A DNA stretch of 64,000 nucleotides from Lachnospiraceae bacterium (GTDB lineage Bacteria; Bacillota; Clostridia; Lachnospirales; Lachnospiraceae): assembly GCA_024685005.1 (NCBI GenBank), contig JAIKWF010000025.1:1-64000 (forward strand), given 5' to 3'. This document shows positions 28,850 through 39,100 of this stretch, in pieces. Position numbers and translations under genes: made by a program. The first letter of the stretch is position 1. Every line of letters starts with the position of its first letter. The notes under the pieces were generated by a model that did no database searches, was not told where the DNA came from, and saw only the letters and a program-made list of their open reading frames with translations.

Positions 28850-29308
28850 TCAGATATCTCCGGCGGTGGGGATGAAAAGGTTGCCGGCTTCGGCAAGAAG
28901 ACGTTCCTTGCTCTTAGCCTGCTGGCTCAGATCACTGAGGGGCTTGGATACAATACCGTGACGGCTTGCATGCTCTTCATTGGATGCGGTTTCTTTGGAG
29001 TCGCTGACAGCAGTAGCGCTCTTATCATAGAACTCAAGTGCCACAATCTCATCATAACCCATGTAGTAATCCGCATGTCTGGAATCACCCTTACGGGTCT
29101 GACCGGTGTAATCGTAGGTAACTTCGGTCCGCTGACGGATACCTACGTAGGTATCCTCGATCTTGATGAAGGAAACATCGGTTTTGGATGTTCTGTTACC
29201 CTCGATCAAAAGCTCCTGTGAAATGCGGATACCACCGGAGAGTGTAACGCTGACCAGCGTACTGTTGATGTTCTCCATGACGATCGTATTAAAAACTTCT
29301 CTTTTCAT
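28850..29308 (-). CDS. Hypothetical protein (152 aa)
   Basis: Uninterrupted ORF with plausible GGAAAGG-type RBS on the minus strand, followed by the shared terminator; no family recognised. Confidence 0.75.
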   Translation of the reverse strand: MKREVFNTIVMENINSTLVSVTLSGGIRISQELLIEGNRTSKTDVSFIKIEDTYVGIRQRTEVTYDYTGQTRKGDSRHADYYMGYDEIVALEFYDKSATAVSDSKETASNEEHASRHGIVSKPLSDLSQQAKSKERLLAEAGNLFIPTAGDI

Positions 29309-29586
29309 GCCCTTCCTTTCCCCCTGTAAAAGCCTTTGTTATACCAACAAAAAGATAAATGCTCATATACGCTTTTATTTTACCTCTTATCCCCTAAAAT
29401 CGCAAGGAAAAATCACGGGTTTTGACCATTTATGTTTTTTTTGTGTATTTTTTTGCTTTTGTGAGATTTTTATATAGCATTTTCAGCCGCATTCGTTCAT
29501 AATAATACTGTTTTGAGCAAAAAAGCGGAAAAAGGGGCGGAAAATCCCTATGATTAAAGAGTTTTCAGTGATTACAAGGAGTGTTT

Positions 29587-32500
29587 ATGTCGAAGTATTG
29601 TGTTAAAAAACCGTTTACGGTTTTGGTGGGAGTGATCCTGGTACTGGTTTTGGGATTTGTGAGTTTTTCCAAACTGTCCACAGACCTGTTGCCCAGCATT
29701 TCCCTACCCTATATCGTAGTTGTGACAACCTATCCCGGCGCATCACCGGAGCGTGTTGAAAAAGAAGTCACCGCCCCTTTGGAAAGCGCCCTTGGAACAG
29801 TAAACGGCGTAAAGAGCGTTCGAAGCAATTCCAATGAGAATTACAGTATGATCATGCTGGAGTTTGAAGATGACACCAACATGGATTCCGCCATGGTCAA
29901 GGTTTCTACCCAGACAGATCAGCTGGAGCTTCCGGAAAAAGTGGGAAAACCGGCGCTGATGGAGATTTCACCGGATATGCTGGCTACCATGTATGCGGCT
30001 GTCTATTATGACGGAGCGGACATCTATTCCCTGACGGACTTTACGAAGGAAGAAGTGATCCCCTATTTTGAACGTCAGGAGGGCGTTGCGGGAGTGGATG
30101 CCACAGGTCTTGTGGAAAAGACGGTGGAGATTTGCTTAAACGAGGAAAAGATCGACAAACTCAACGATGAGATCAAAGGCATCGCCACGGAAAAGATCGA
30201 TGAAGCCCAGGCGGAGATCGATGACGGGAAAAAGGAACTGGAGGATGCCAAGGCAAAGCTTCATAAGGGCGAAAAAGAGCTGGCAGCCACAGAGCAGGAA
30301 AAGAGCCAGGAGTTGGCAGAGTACAGCAAGAGTCTGGATGAGGCAATGGCTACCAAGGCCTCTTTTAATGCCCAGCTTATGGGACTACAGGCAGACCAGA
30401 AAGCCCTGGAGATGGAAAAAAAGGCCTATGAGGACAACAAAGTCGCCGAGAATCTGAGTAAGATCGAAAAAGGTTTTCAGTCGGCAAGGGATACCATCGC
30501 ATCCGAGGAAACCTATAAAACCATTTACGATATGGTCTACAGACAGGCTCTGATCACTGCGGTGGCACAGGCTCTGGAAGGTGCCGGAATGGCAGGAGCC
30601 AATGTGGATGATTCCAATGTGGACATCATGATCTCCCTTTTGCCGGATGAGGCAAGGGTAGCCTTAGAGTCCACCGTTGCACAGACCGCTGAAACCGTAG
30701 CAAAAGAACAGCAGCAACAGCAGCTGGATGCCATTCCCGTAGATGCGGCGGATGCCCTGGCCCATCCCAAAAAGCTGAAAGCCATGCGCAAGATGCTGAA
30801 GGAACAGGGGCAGGAAGAAGCGGCAGAGCAGCTTACGGAGGAGAATATCCGTACCGTATATGATATCGTAAATACCCGTATGCCCCAGATCGATACGGAG
30901 CTGGCCAACCTGAAGGTTGAGATCGTTGCAGCCAATGCCGTCAATACGGAAGTGGGCAATTCCATTGCGGAGGCTGAGGCAGCCTATACCCAGGTGGAAG
31001 CAGGTAAGATCCTGGCAGCTGCCGGTTTTGGTGCGGGAGAGGCCAAGATCGCATCCGGTCTGATGCAGATCGAAAACGGAGAAAAGCAGCTGGAACAGGC
31101 ACAAAAGCAGCTGGATGAGAGCAGGGAAAATGCCTTAAAGAGCGCCAATCTGGATGCCCTTTTAACGGTAGAGACCCTGTCCAATATGATCAAGGCCCAG
31201 AACTTTGATATGCCCGCAGGCTATATCAAGCTGGATGCGGATCAGCAGCTCCTTGTAAAAGTGGGAGATGAGTTTAACGCCGTTTCCCAGATCGAAGATA
31301 TGCTGCTGGTAAAAGTCAATAAGATCGGAGACGTAAGGATCCGGGATGTGGCGGATGTAAAGGAAAGCGACAACGCAAATGATTCCTATGCAAAACTGAA
31401 TTCCGCTCCTGCCATCATCCTGAGCATCAACAAAGCAAGTACAGCAGGAACCTCCGATGTGTCCAAAGTATGCAACAGCTCCATTACTGAGCTGGAAGAG
31501 CGGTTCCCGGGACTGCACATTGTTCCCATGATGGATCAGGGAGATTACATCAAGCTCATTGTAAACTCTGTATTGTCCAACCTGATCTTTGGTGCCCTGC
31601 TGGCGATCCTGGTGCTGGCTATCTTCCTAAAAGATGTACGTCCTACAGTGGTGGTGGCATTCTCCATTCCATTGAGCGTGCTTTTTGCTATTGTACTGAT
31701 GTACTTTTCCAATATCACGCTGAACATCATTTCCCTGTCGGGACTTGCACTGGGCGTCGGTATGCTGGTGGATAACTCCATCGTAGTCATAGAGAATATC
31801 TACAGGCTCAGAGGCAAAGGAATCCCTGCGGCAAGAGCAGCGGTTATGGGAGCACGGCAGGTGGCAGGCGCCATTGCGGCTTCCACACTGACCACCATCT
31901 GTGTATTTTTGCCCATTGTATTTACCACCGGTATGACCCGGGATATTTTTACGGATATGGCACTGACTATCGGCTATTCCCTCATCGCATCCCTGATCGT
32001 GGCGCTGACTGTGGTACCAACCATGGGATCTACGGTGCTGAAAAACTCCGTACAAAAGGAGCACAGACTGTTTGATAAAGCAATGAAAGGATATGCGAAG
32101 ATCCTGCAGTTCTGTCTTCGTTACAAGCTGCTTCCCATTGCGGTGGCAGTAGGGCTTTTGGCAATGTGCGCCATCAAAGTGGTTTCCACCGGCATGGTAT
32201 TTTTGCCAGAAATGGGCGGGAACCAGATGTCCCTGAGCTTCTCCGTACCGGATGAATGCAGTGTAGAAGACGGTTACAAGATCGCAGATGCGGTCCTTGA
32301 AAAAGTAGCCGCCTTAGACGGCGTTGAAAACGTAGGTGCCATGGCAGGCGGAGGCTCCACCTCCATTCTGTCCACAGGCTCCAACAAGAGCTTTTCCTTT
32401 ATGATCCTGCTTTCGGATAAGCAGGGAAAAGATAATCCGGTGATCGCGAAAGAATTAGAGCAGATCATGGAGAAAGATTACCCCGACTGTGAGTATTCCG

Positions 32501-33669
32501 TATCCACATCAAACATGGATATGTCGGCCCTGGTGGGCTCAGGAATGCAGATCGATATCTTTGGCGAGGAAATCGATAAGCTCCTTTCCACAAGCGAAGA
32601 TGTAATGGCACTGATTTCCGATATCGAAGGCTTTGAGAATGTCTCCAACGGTCAGGAAGAGGCGGATGAGCAGCTTCATATCACGGTGGACAAGGACAAG
32701 GCCATGCGGCTGAATCTTACTGTGGCCCAGATCTTTCAGGAGTTGTCCGGCAAGCTGACGACGGAAAAAGACTCCGCCACACTTGAAACCGACAGCCAGA
32801 CCTACAAGATCAAACTGATCAATGAGACGAAGCCTGTAACGGAAGAAAACCTGAAGGATTATGAGTTTACCGTCACACTGAAGGATGATGACGGGAAAGA
32901 TAAAGAAGAAAAACACAAGCTTTCCGAGTTTGCTACCATCACAAAGCAGCCCGGCATTTCCAGTATCCGAAGAGAGGATCAGGGAAGAAAGATCGAAGTG
33001 ACGGCAGATACCATGGAGGGTTACAATACCACCCTTCTGGCCCGGCAGGTGGAAGAGAAACTTGCGAATTACAAAGCGCCTGACGGCATGCGGGTGGAGA
33101 TCGCAGGTGAGACCATTCAGATCCGTGATATGATGCACGATATGATCCTGATGATCCTGCTGGCTATTGTCTTTATCTACCTGATCATGGTGGCCCAGTT
33201 CCAAAGCATGCTGTCGCCCTTTATCGTAATCTTCACCATACCTCTGGCATTTACCGGCGGCTTTATCGGACTGATGATCACAGGGGAGCCCCTTTCCATG
33301 ATCGCCATGATGGGCTTTTTGATCCTGGCCGGCGTGGTGGTAAACAACGGTATCGTGTTCGTGGATTATGTAAACCAGTTGCGGCTGGAGGGTATGGAAA
33401 AATCCGACGCCCTGGTGGAAACCGGCGTGACCCGTATGCGGCCCATTTTGATGACGGCTATGACCACCATTCTTGCCAACTTTACTCTGGCATTGTCCAG
33501 GGACGCATCGGCTGTAATGAGTAAGGGCATGGTGATCGTAACCATCGGCGGACTTTCCTATGCAACGCTGATGACCCTGTTCATCATTCCCGTCATGTAT
33601 GATATTTTCTTCCGAAGAGAGCTTAAGAAAGTGGATCTGGGAGATGAGAATAACTGGGATGAGGACTGA
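29587..33669 (+). CDS. RND (HAE1/AcrB-like) efflux transporter permease with about 330-aa coiled-coil insertion in the porter domain
   Basis: ATG 29587 after ACAAGGAGTGTTT; LLPSISLPYIVVVTTYPGASPERVEKEVTAPLE, GLALGVGMLVDNSIVVIENIYR, GFLILAGVVVNNGIVFVDYVNQLR. Confidence 0.95.
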   Translation: MSKYCVKKPFTVLVGVILVLVLGFVSFSKLSTDLLPSISLPYIVVVTTYPGASPERVEKEVTAPLESALGTVNGVKSVRSNSNENYSMIMLEFEDDTNMDSAMVKVSTQTDQLELPEKVGKPALMEISPDMLATMYAAVYYDGADIYSLTDFTKEEVIPYFERQEGVAGVDATGLVEKTVEICLNEEKIDKLNDEIKGIATEKIDEAQAEIDDGKKELEDAKAKLHKGEKELAATEQEKSQELAEYSKSLDEAMATKASFNAQLMGLQADQKALEMEKKAYEDNKVAENLSKIEKGFQSARDTIASEETYKTIYDMVYRQALITAVAQALEGAGMAGANVDDSNVDIMISLLPDEARVALESTVAQTAETVAKEQQQQQLDAIPVDAADALAHPKKLKAMRKMLKEQGQEEAAEQLTEENIRTVYDIVNTRMPQIDTELANLKVEIVAANAVNTEVGNSIAEAEAAYTQVEAGKILAAAGFGAGEAKIASGLMQIENGEKQLEQAQKQLDESRENALKSANLDALLTVETLSNMIKAQNFDMPAGYIKLDADQQLLVKVGDEFNAVSQIEDMLLVKVNKIGDVRIRDVADVKESDNANDSYAKLNSAPAIILSINKASTAGTSDVSKVCNSSITELEERFPGLHIVPMMDQGDYIKLIVNSVLSNLIFGALLAILVLAIFLKDVRPTVVVAFSIPLSVLFAIVLMYFSNITLNIISLSGLALGVGMLVDNSIVVIENIYRLRGKGIPAARAAVMGARQVAGAIAASTLTTICVFLPIVFTTGMTRDIFTDMALTIGYSLIASLIVALTVVPTMGSTVLKNSVQKEHRLFDKAMKGYAKILQFCLRYKLLPIAVAVGLLAMCAIKVVSTGMVFLPEMGGNQMSLSFSVPDECSVEDGYKIADAVLEKVAALDGVENVGAMAGGGSTSILSTGSNKSFSFMILLSDKQGKDNPVIAKELEQIMEKDYPDCEYSVSTSNMDMSALVGSGMQIDIFGEEIDKLLSTSEDVMALISDIEGFENVSNGQEEADEQLHITVDKDKAMRLNLTVAQIFQELSGKLTTEKDSATLETDSQTYKIKLINETKPVTEENLKDYEFTVTLKDDDGKDKEEKHKLSEFATITKQPGISSIRREDQGRKIEVTADTMEGYNTTLLARQVEEKLANYKAPDGMRVEIAGETIQIRDMMHDMILMILLAIVFIYLIMVAQFQSMLSPFIVIFTIPLAFTGGFIGLMITGEPLSMIAMMGFLILAGVVVNNGIVFVDYVNQLRLEGMEKSDALVETGVTRMRPILMTAMTTILANFTLALSRDASAVMSKGMVIVTIGGLSYATLMTLFIIPVMYDIFFRRELKKVDLGDENNWDED

Positions 33670-33689
33670 CCGAAAGGCCGGTCCTTTTT
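33667..33689 (+). terminator. Intrinsic terminator overlapping the RND stop codon (GACCG-N6-CGGTCCTTTTT)
   Basis: 5-bp GC stem followed by a T run. Confidence 0.65.
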
Positions 33690-33712
33690 CCGCTTTTTGC
33701 AATCCGTTTTCA

Positions 33713-33741
33713 TTGAAAAATCGCCGTTTATATGACATAAT
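33713..33741 (+). promoter_or_regulatory. Putative sigma-A promoter for the ECF sigma gene (TTGAAA-N17-CATAAT)
   Basis: -35 33713-33718, 17-bp spacer, -10 33736-33741. Confidence 0.6.
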
Positions 33742-33774
33742 GGTAACAAATCTTCAGGATCGGAAGATGGCCTT

Positions 33775-34332
33775 ATGCATGAGAAAACGGATGAGGAACT
33801 TTATAAGATTTTTCTTCATACGGGCAGGGAGGAAGCGCTTGGCATATTGATGGACCGTCACAGCGCTTCCTTAACCCTGTTTTTGTATAATTATGTAAAC
33901 CGCATGGAGGATGCCCAGGAGCTGATGTTGGATGCGTTTGCCGAGGTGGCAGCGGGTCCGACTCTTTTTTCAGGCAGAAGTTCCTTTAAAACCTGGCTGT
34001 TTTCCATCGGAAAAAATCTTGCCAAAATGCATCTTCGGAAGCGAAGGTTTGTAACGGAATCCCTGGATGAGTTTCCGGAAAAAGCAGCTGAGGAGGGATC
34101 TTTTCCGGAAGAGATGTTTTTGGAACAGGAACGAAACCGGCAGCTGTATCGGGCGCTTTCCTTTGTAAAGGAAGAGTATCGAATGGTGCTGATGTTGGTT
34201 TATTTCGAAGATATGTCTTATGAAGAGGCGGCCAGAGTTATGGGAAAGAGTAAAAAACAGATCTATCATCTCATCGAAAGAGGAAAGAAAGCGCTGAAAG
34301 AGCAGCTGGAAAAGGCGGGGACGGAGTTATGA
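33775..34332 (+). CDS. ECF-type RNA polymerase sigma factor
   Basis: Sigma-70 region 2 (DAQELMLDAFAEVAAG...FKTWLFSIGKNLAKMHLRK) and region 4 (YRMVLMLVYFEDMSYEEAARVMGKSKKQIYHLIERGKKALKEQL). Confidence 0.93.
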   Translation: MHEKTDEELYKIFLHTGREEALGILMDRHSASLTLFLYNYVNRMEDAQELMLDAFAEVAAGPTLFSGRSSFKTWLFSIGKNLAKMHLRKRRFVTESLDEFPEKAAEEGSFPEEMFLEQERNRQLYRALSFVKEEYRMVLMLVYFEDMSYEEAARVMGKSKKQIYHLIERGKKALKEQLEKAGTEL

Positions 34333-35108
34333 GCATGGAATTTCTGCTTCCTTTGTTCAGAATCCTGGTGCTTCTCTTTGTGATCCTGCGCAGCTTTGCC
34401 ATCATCGGGCGAACCAAACATCCCGTGACGACGGGATTTTTTGCCTTTGCCATGGTAAGCACCCTGCTCAGTGATCTGTACTGGCTGACCTATGACCTGA
34501 TGCGGCCGGGGGTACGTATGCCCTTTGCCGCCAATGAGATCTGCGAATGGGGATTATTTCTTTTGCTGGGTGCGGCAGCGGCAACCATCGGCGGCGGAAA
34601 GCGGGTAACAGACAGAAAATGTCTGCTGGCAGCGGCGCTTATCTCAGCAGTTAATGCCATGCTTTGGATCGGCTGGAGCAGGGAGTGGCTGCAGGACATC
34701 TGCACCGGTGCAGCGCTTTGCTACTATCTCTCTGCGGTTTTTTACGGTATGAAAAGAGAGCGGTTTTTTACGAGAAAAAAACTGCTCTTTTTTGGCGTCA
34801 TCACTCTGGCGGTGCTTGTGACACAGGCTGTCAGCTTTACGCTGCCGCAGGATGTGGTGAAGGCTACGGATATTTTAGTTAGCGTGCTGCTTTTGGTTGG
34901 GGCGGGCGGTTTGACCGTATACGCCGCTTCGGCCCTTCGAAAAAAACAGTATGCCATGGCTTACTATTTATGGAATGGGGTTTTTGCCTGGGCAATTTTC
35001 TCCATGTATATGAGTGCGGGGAGCATCTACCTTATTTTCCTGGCAGTATCTGTCTGCTGCAACCCGCTTTTGCTTTATGCGCTTGAAAAGGAGGGAATGA
35101 GTCAATGA
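34329..35108 (+). CDS. Polytopic membrane protein, unknown function
   Basis: About 7 hydrophobic segments; start overlaps the sigma stop (ATGA). Confidence 0.8.
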   Translation: MSMEFLLPLFRILVLLFVILRSFAIIGRTKHPVTTGFFAFAMVSTLLSDLYWLTYDLMRPGVRMPFAANEICEWGLFLLLGAAAATIGGGKRVTDRKCLLAAALISAVNAMLWIGWSREWLQDICTGAALCYYLSAVFYGMKRERFFTRKKLLFFGVITLAVLVTQAVSFTLPQDVVKATDILVSVLLLVGAGGLTVYAASALRKKQYAMAYYLWNGVFAWAIFSMYMSAGSIYLIFLAVSVCCNPLLLYALEKEGMSQ

Positions 35109-35743
35109 TCCATGCGGAAAACATCCTTCTTTGCATCATGCTTCCTCTGGGAGTTTCCATTTTGTATATCAAAGGAGAAGTCAGGCGCTATGTCATAGGC
35201 TTTTTGCTTGGGATGGCAGAGTGTCTCATCGCTGCGTATATCAGCGGATTTTTGAACCTGCATACCGGAATGGGCGCCAATGATACGGCAATTTTCCTTT
35301 CTCCTGTGGTGGAGGAGCTTTTGAAATTCCAGCCCCTTTTATTTTTCCTGCTTTTGTTCATGCCGGAGGATCACAGTTTTTCCATGTTTGCGGTGGCCAT
35401 CGGAGCCGGCTTTGCCACCTTTGAGAACTGCTGCTATATCCTGCGGTCCGGTGCAGACCACCTGCCTTATATTATGATCCGCGGACTGGCGGTGGGGGTA
35501 ATGCATATCGTCGGGATCTATGCCCTGTCCCTCTGGATGATCGTGGGGAAAAGGCTGCGGCTTTTTTCCTTCCCCGTAGTGGTTGGCGGCATTGCCGTAT
35601 CCATGACCTTTCATGCATTGTATAATTTATTGGTTTCCGAGCCCGGAGTATCCTCCTGGATCGGCTATCTGATGCCGGTCCTTACGGCCATCGGACTGTA
35701 TCTTTTGTACCGGAAAGTATCAAAGGTTTTTGCGACGTTGTAA
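35105..35743 (+). CDS. PrsW-family intramembrane metalloprotease
   Basis: SPVVEELLKF, GFATFENCCYIL, VGVMHIVGIYAL, FHALYNLLV match PrsW motif order; overlaps the upstream ORF by ATGA. Confidence 0.85.
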   Translation: MIHAENILLCIMLPLGVSILYIKGEVRRYVIGFLLGMAECLIAAYISGFLNLHTGMGANDTAIFLSPVVEELLKFQPLLFFLLLFMPEDHSFSMFAVAIGAGFATFENCCYILRSGADHLPYIMIRGLAVGVMHIVGIYALSLWMIVGKRLRLFSFPVVVGGIAVSMTFHALYNLLVSEPGVSSWIGYLMPVLTAIGLYLLYRKVSKVFATL

Positions 35744-35847
35744 AATAATTTAAAAAAATAAAAATTTACTGGGCAATTTCCCCCGAAGTTGCAACTAAGT
35801 AGTATACAGCTGTTTTTTACGCAATATCAGAAGGAGGTGAAAAGAAG

Positions 35848-36177
35848 ATGAAGTATGCAAAAGACGAAGCACTGTCGGAAGTTTTAAAGCGCAGCCGTAA
35901 AGTACGGGAGCGCCGCGCAGCAAAGGCAAAAGCAGCACTTTCGTCGACTGCGGTTCTTTTGTTTACATCTCTTGTATGGCTGATCGGCGCCCTGCCCATG
36001 CGCCCGGAGAAACTGGATGATTCCGTATACGGATCATTTATGCTGTCTCAGGATGCTGGCGGTCTTGTACTGGTTGCGGTACTTGCTTTCAGCCTTGGTA
36101 TGCTGCTGACAATTCTGATCCTGCATTGGAGAAACAGCAGGAATAATGAAGAAAGGAACGGGGGAAACGAAGGATGA
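35848..36177 (+). CDS. Small two-TM membrane protein with basic N-terminus (109 aa)
   Basis: RBS AGAAGGAGGTGAAAAGAAG; two hydrophobic segments; stop overlaps the start of the 1964-aa surface protein (ATGA). Confidence 0.85.
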   Translation: MKYAKDEALSEVLKRSRKVRERRAAKAKAALSSTAVLLFTSLVWLIGALPMRPEKLDDSVYGSFMLSQDAGGLVLVAVLAFSLGMLLTILILHWRNSRNNEERNGGNEG

Positions 36178-39100
36178 ACAAAAAAAGGACGAAACAGTTT
36201 ATCAGTATTCTTCTTGCCGGAATCTTGCTGCTTGTGCAGCCTGCGAGCACCTTCGCTTACATAGGAGCGATCTGCCCGAATAACCCGGAACAAGTCAAAT
36301 ACGGCAATTTTGTAAGTGGTGGAGCCAAATACACGTATATGGAAAATGAGTATCTTCATTTCGATATCTGTATTGATGATACAAAGCCTGAAATGAGCGG
36401 TACCGTGGCCCACACCATTCCCATGGTAACACTGGATAAGACCTACAAGAATATCGATAATGCCGGCAGACAGGTCTTCAAGATGGAGACTGCACCCATG
36501 TCTATGGATAGTGTCGGTCAATTTCAGCCCGGCAAATACAGCAAGCTCAGTGTGATGTCGGCAAAGGTACGTACCGGAAATATCCATGATACGATTACCA
36601 CCGATTGGGATACGAGCGGTAAATCGGTGGATACCTTCGAGATGTCTGCGGATATGGCTGTGGATTATTATTTCATCGATCATGACGAGTATGTACTGAC
36701 CAATTATTTCAAATTCGTCAAATTGAACGAAGGCAATACCGGAAACGGAGAAACGGTTGATATCGCAAATACGGCCGTTATGTATGATGAAAATGACGAA
36801 ACAGAGAACTGGGGCGTTTCCTGTGTGGGAATCTTCCGAAATCTGAGCGAAGTAGAGGAATCGGTACTTGATGAGAATAAGCCCTATGGTATCTTTTTCA
36901 GGCAGAATATGGATTTTGAAAAATTCCCTGCCATGGGACATGACACCATCAAGGAAAGCGATTACCCCAATATCGCTGTCAATGCTCAGTATTATTCTCC
37001 TTCCTGTGAGATTTCTTACATGAATATTTCAAACGGCGTGGCACAGACCCCGGATGATGCCGTATGGGAGGTATACAGCGACAGCTATGCCTTTGCATCG
37101 CCCTTTGTGGCAACTTCCGGCTATTATGCCTATCATGCGCCGTACAATGAGTTTGCAGACGGTTACGGTGTAGAGGGACATCATGAAGCCTATCCCATCG
37201 CTGTTTCTTATGCAAAGAATACGTTGACGACTGTAGGACGCGCAGGAAACGATCCTGCATACAGATTGAAAAGGAACGATGGAAAAAAGGATTTCATCCA
37301 CGAGTGTGATGCGCTTTGGGGCTTCCGCAATCTGAAGGAGCCCAAGGAAGAAGAGGGTACCACAACCAATCCGGATGCCTTTAAGATCCAGGGAGATGCC
37401 CCTTATCTTTGCGTTTTTGAAAACGGAGACAAAAAGGGAGCAGACGGTAAACAGGCCCATGTAGTAATCCCCGCGGATACGGAAGATGATATCAAGCGCT
37501 TCGAAGAAAAATACGGAACCTGCGTTGCAAAATATCAGGGCAACTATTTTTCCGAAGTGATAAAAGGAGAGACGGTTTATTCATTCCGGGATGGTTCTGC
37601 TGCCATCAGCCCCACCATTGTGGCCAGCTGGAGCAACCCCGTTGTCAGCGGACTGAAGCTTCATGAAGACGGAACCCTTGACATCGATCAGTCCCGGGTA
37701 TCCTTAAATGCACCTACCTTTAAATTCTATGAACCCAAAGAAGGAGGCGGTCTGTCTTTTGATTCCTACGATAAAACAAAAGGACTTGCGCTGAAGATCG
37801 ATCCTTCCAAGAATAATTCTTACATCAACATCGATATTCCCGGTAACGGTGTATCCGTAAAAGGCGTCAGCCTGGATACCTCCGGCAATCTGGTATTTAC
37901 CGGTAAGTTTAAGATCAATCTGTTCCTGGCGCAGATGGATATGAAGAAACTGGGCTACGGCCTGAACGGCAAGTCTGAATTCGTCTGCAACGGCGTTCAT
38001 GCGGAAGGTATGCTGAAAGTGCCCAAGATCCCGGGAAAAGATAAAGGAGAAGGCGAAGAAAAAGACGCCAGCCCTTCCGTTTTGGGATTTGGCGGCGCCA
38101 AAATGCATGGCGAGGTAAACACCTTTAAGGGTGAGGAAAAATATGCCTTTGAATTTACCATGAACATCAAGAGCCTGTTTTCCACGCAGGCAGAGCTGGA
38201 GCTTGTACGTCTGAAGAACGGACGTCTTTGCCCGGAGCATCTGTATTTCGAGTTTAAGGGCGAAAAGCCGGGTATGGGAGTTGACATTCCCCCCGGAACA
38301 CCTGTAGTAACCATCACCGGCGGCGGTGGCGGTATTGACGGACTGGCATCCACCATTGACGGCAATTACGTAGCCATTCCTCCTGTGGTACTGACACTGG
38401 TAGCTTACGGTGAGATCGTAAAAGTGGTAGACGGCAAGCTGACCGTGAAAGTAGGACCTTCCCAGCTTCGACTCATCGGCGAGGATGTAGGCTTTAAGGT
38501 GGGAGACGAATCCCTGAAGCTCATAGACAGCATGTATGCCGGCGTTTATTTAAACGGCAAGGAAGTAACATACACTTCCAAGGATGAGTTGATCGGAACC
38601 CGTACCTACCGGGGCGTAGCCTTCGGCGGGGAGATGGGTCTTGGTATCAAGATCTTTAATTATTCTGATGAAGATATCGAAAACGAGACCAATTCCATGA
38701 AGAAGGCCTCCAAAATGTTTGCGAAGGACTTTAACGGTACCATCCGTGCAAAGGTTGCCCTCTCAGCAGAGACCTGCGTGGCCAATGCCGTAGATGATCC
38801 GCAGTTTTGCTATGTATATCTGGGAAGCACCGGATCTGCCCATGCATCCCTTTGCGTTCCGGAAGCTGTACCGCTGTTTGGGGGCAAGTCCCTTGCCGGC
38901 GCCGGACTGGATTATAAGATCGGTGCGCAGACAGCATTCCAGACAGGAAACGGCACCGCCAGTGCATCTGCTTTCTTTAGGAACTTAAGCCTGTCCGGCG
39001 GTATTGCAGCTACCGGTTCCTTTATCGGATGTTACGGTCGTGTGATCTATCTGTTCCCGCAGAATGAGATCAAAACGCAGGGAAGCGCATTTCATGAACT

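Noticed and set aside
32539-33738. 399-aa minus-strand ORF opposite the RND gene
   Set aside because: His/Gln-rich antisense shadow of conserved RND transmembrane motifs.
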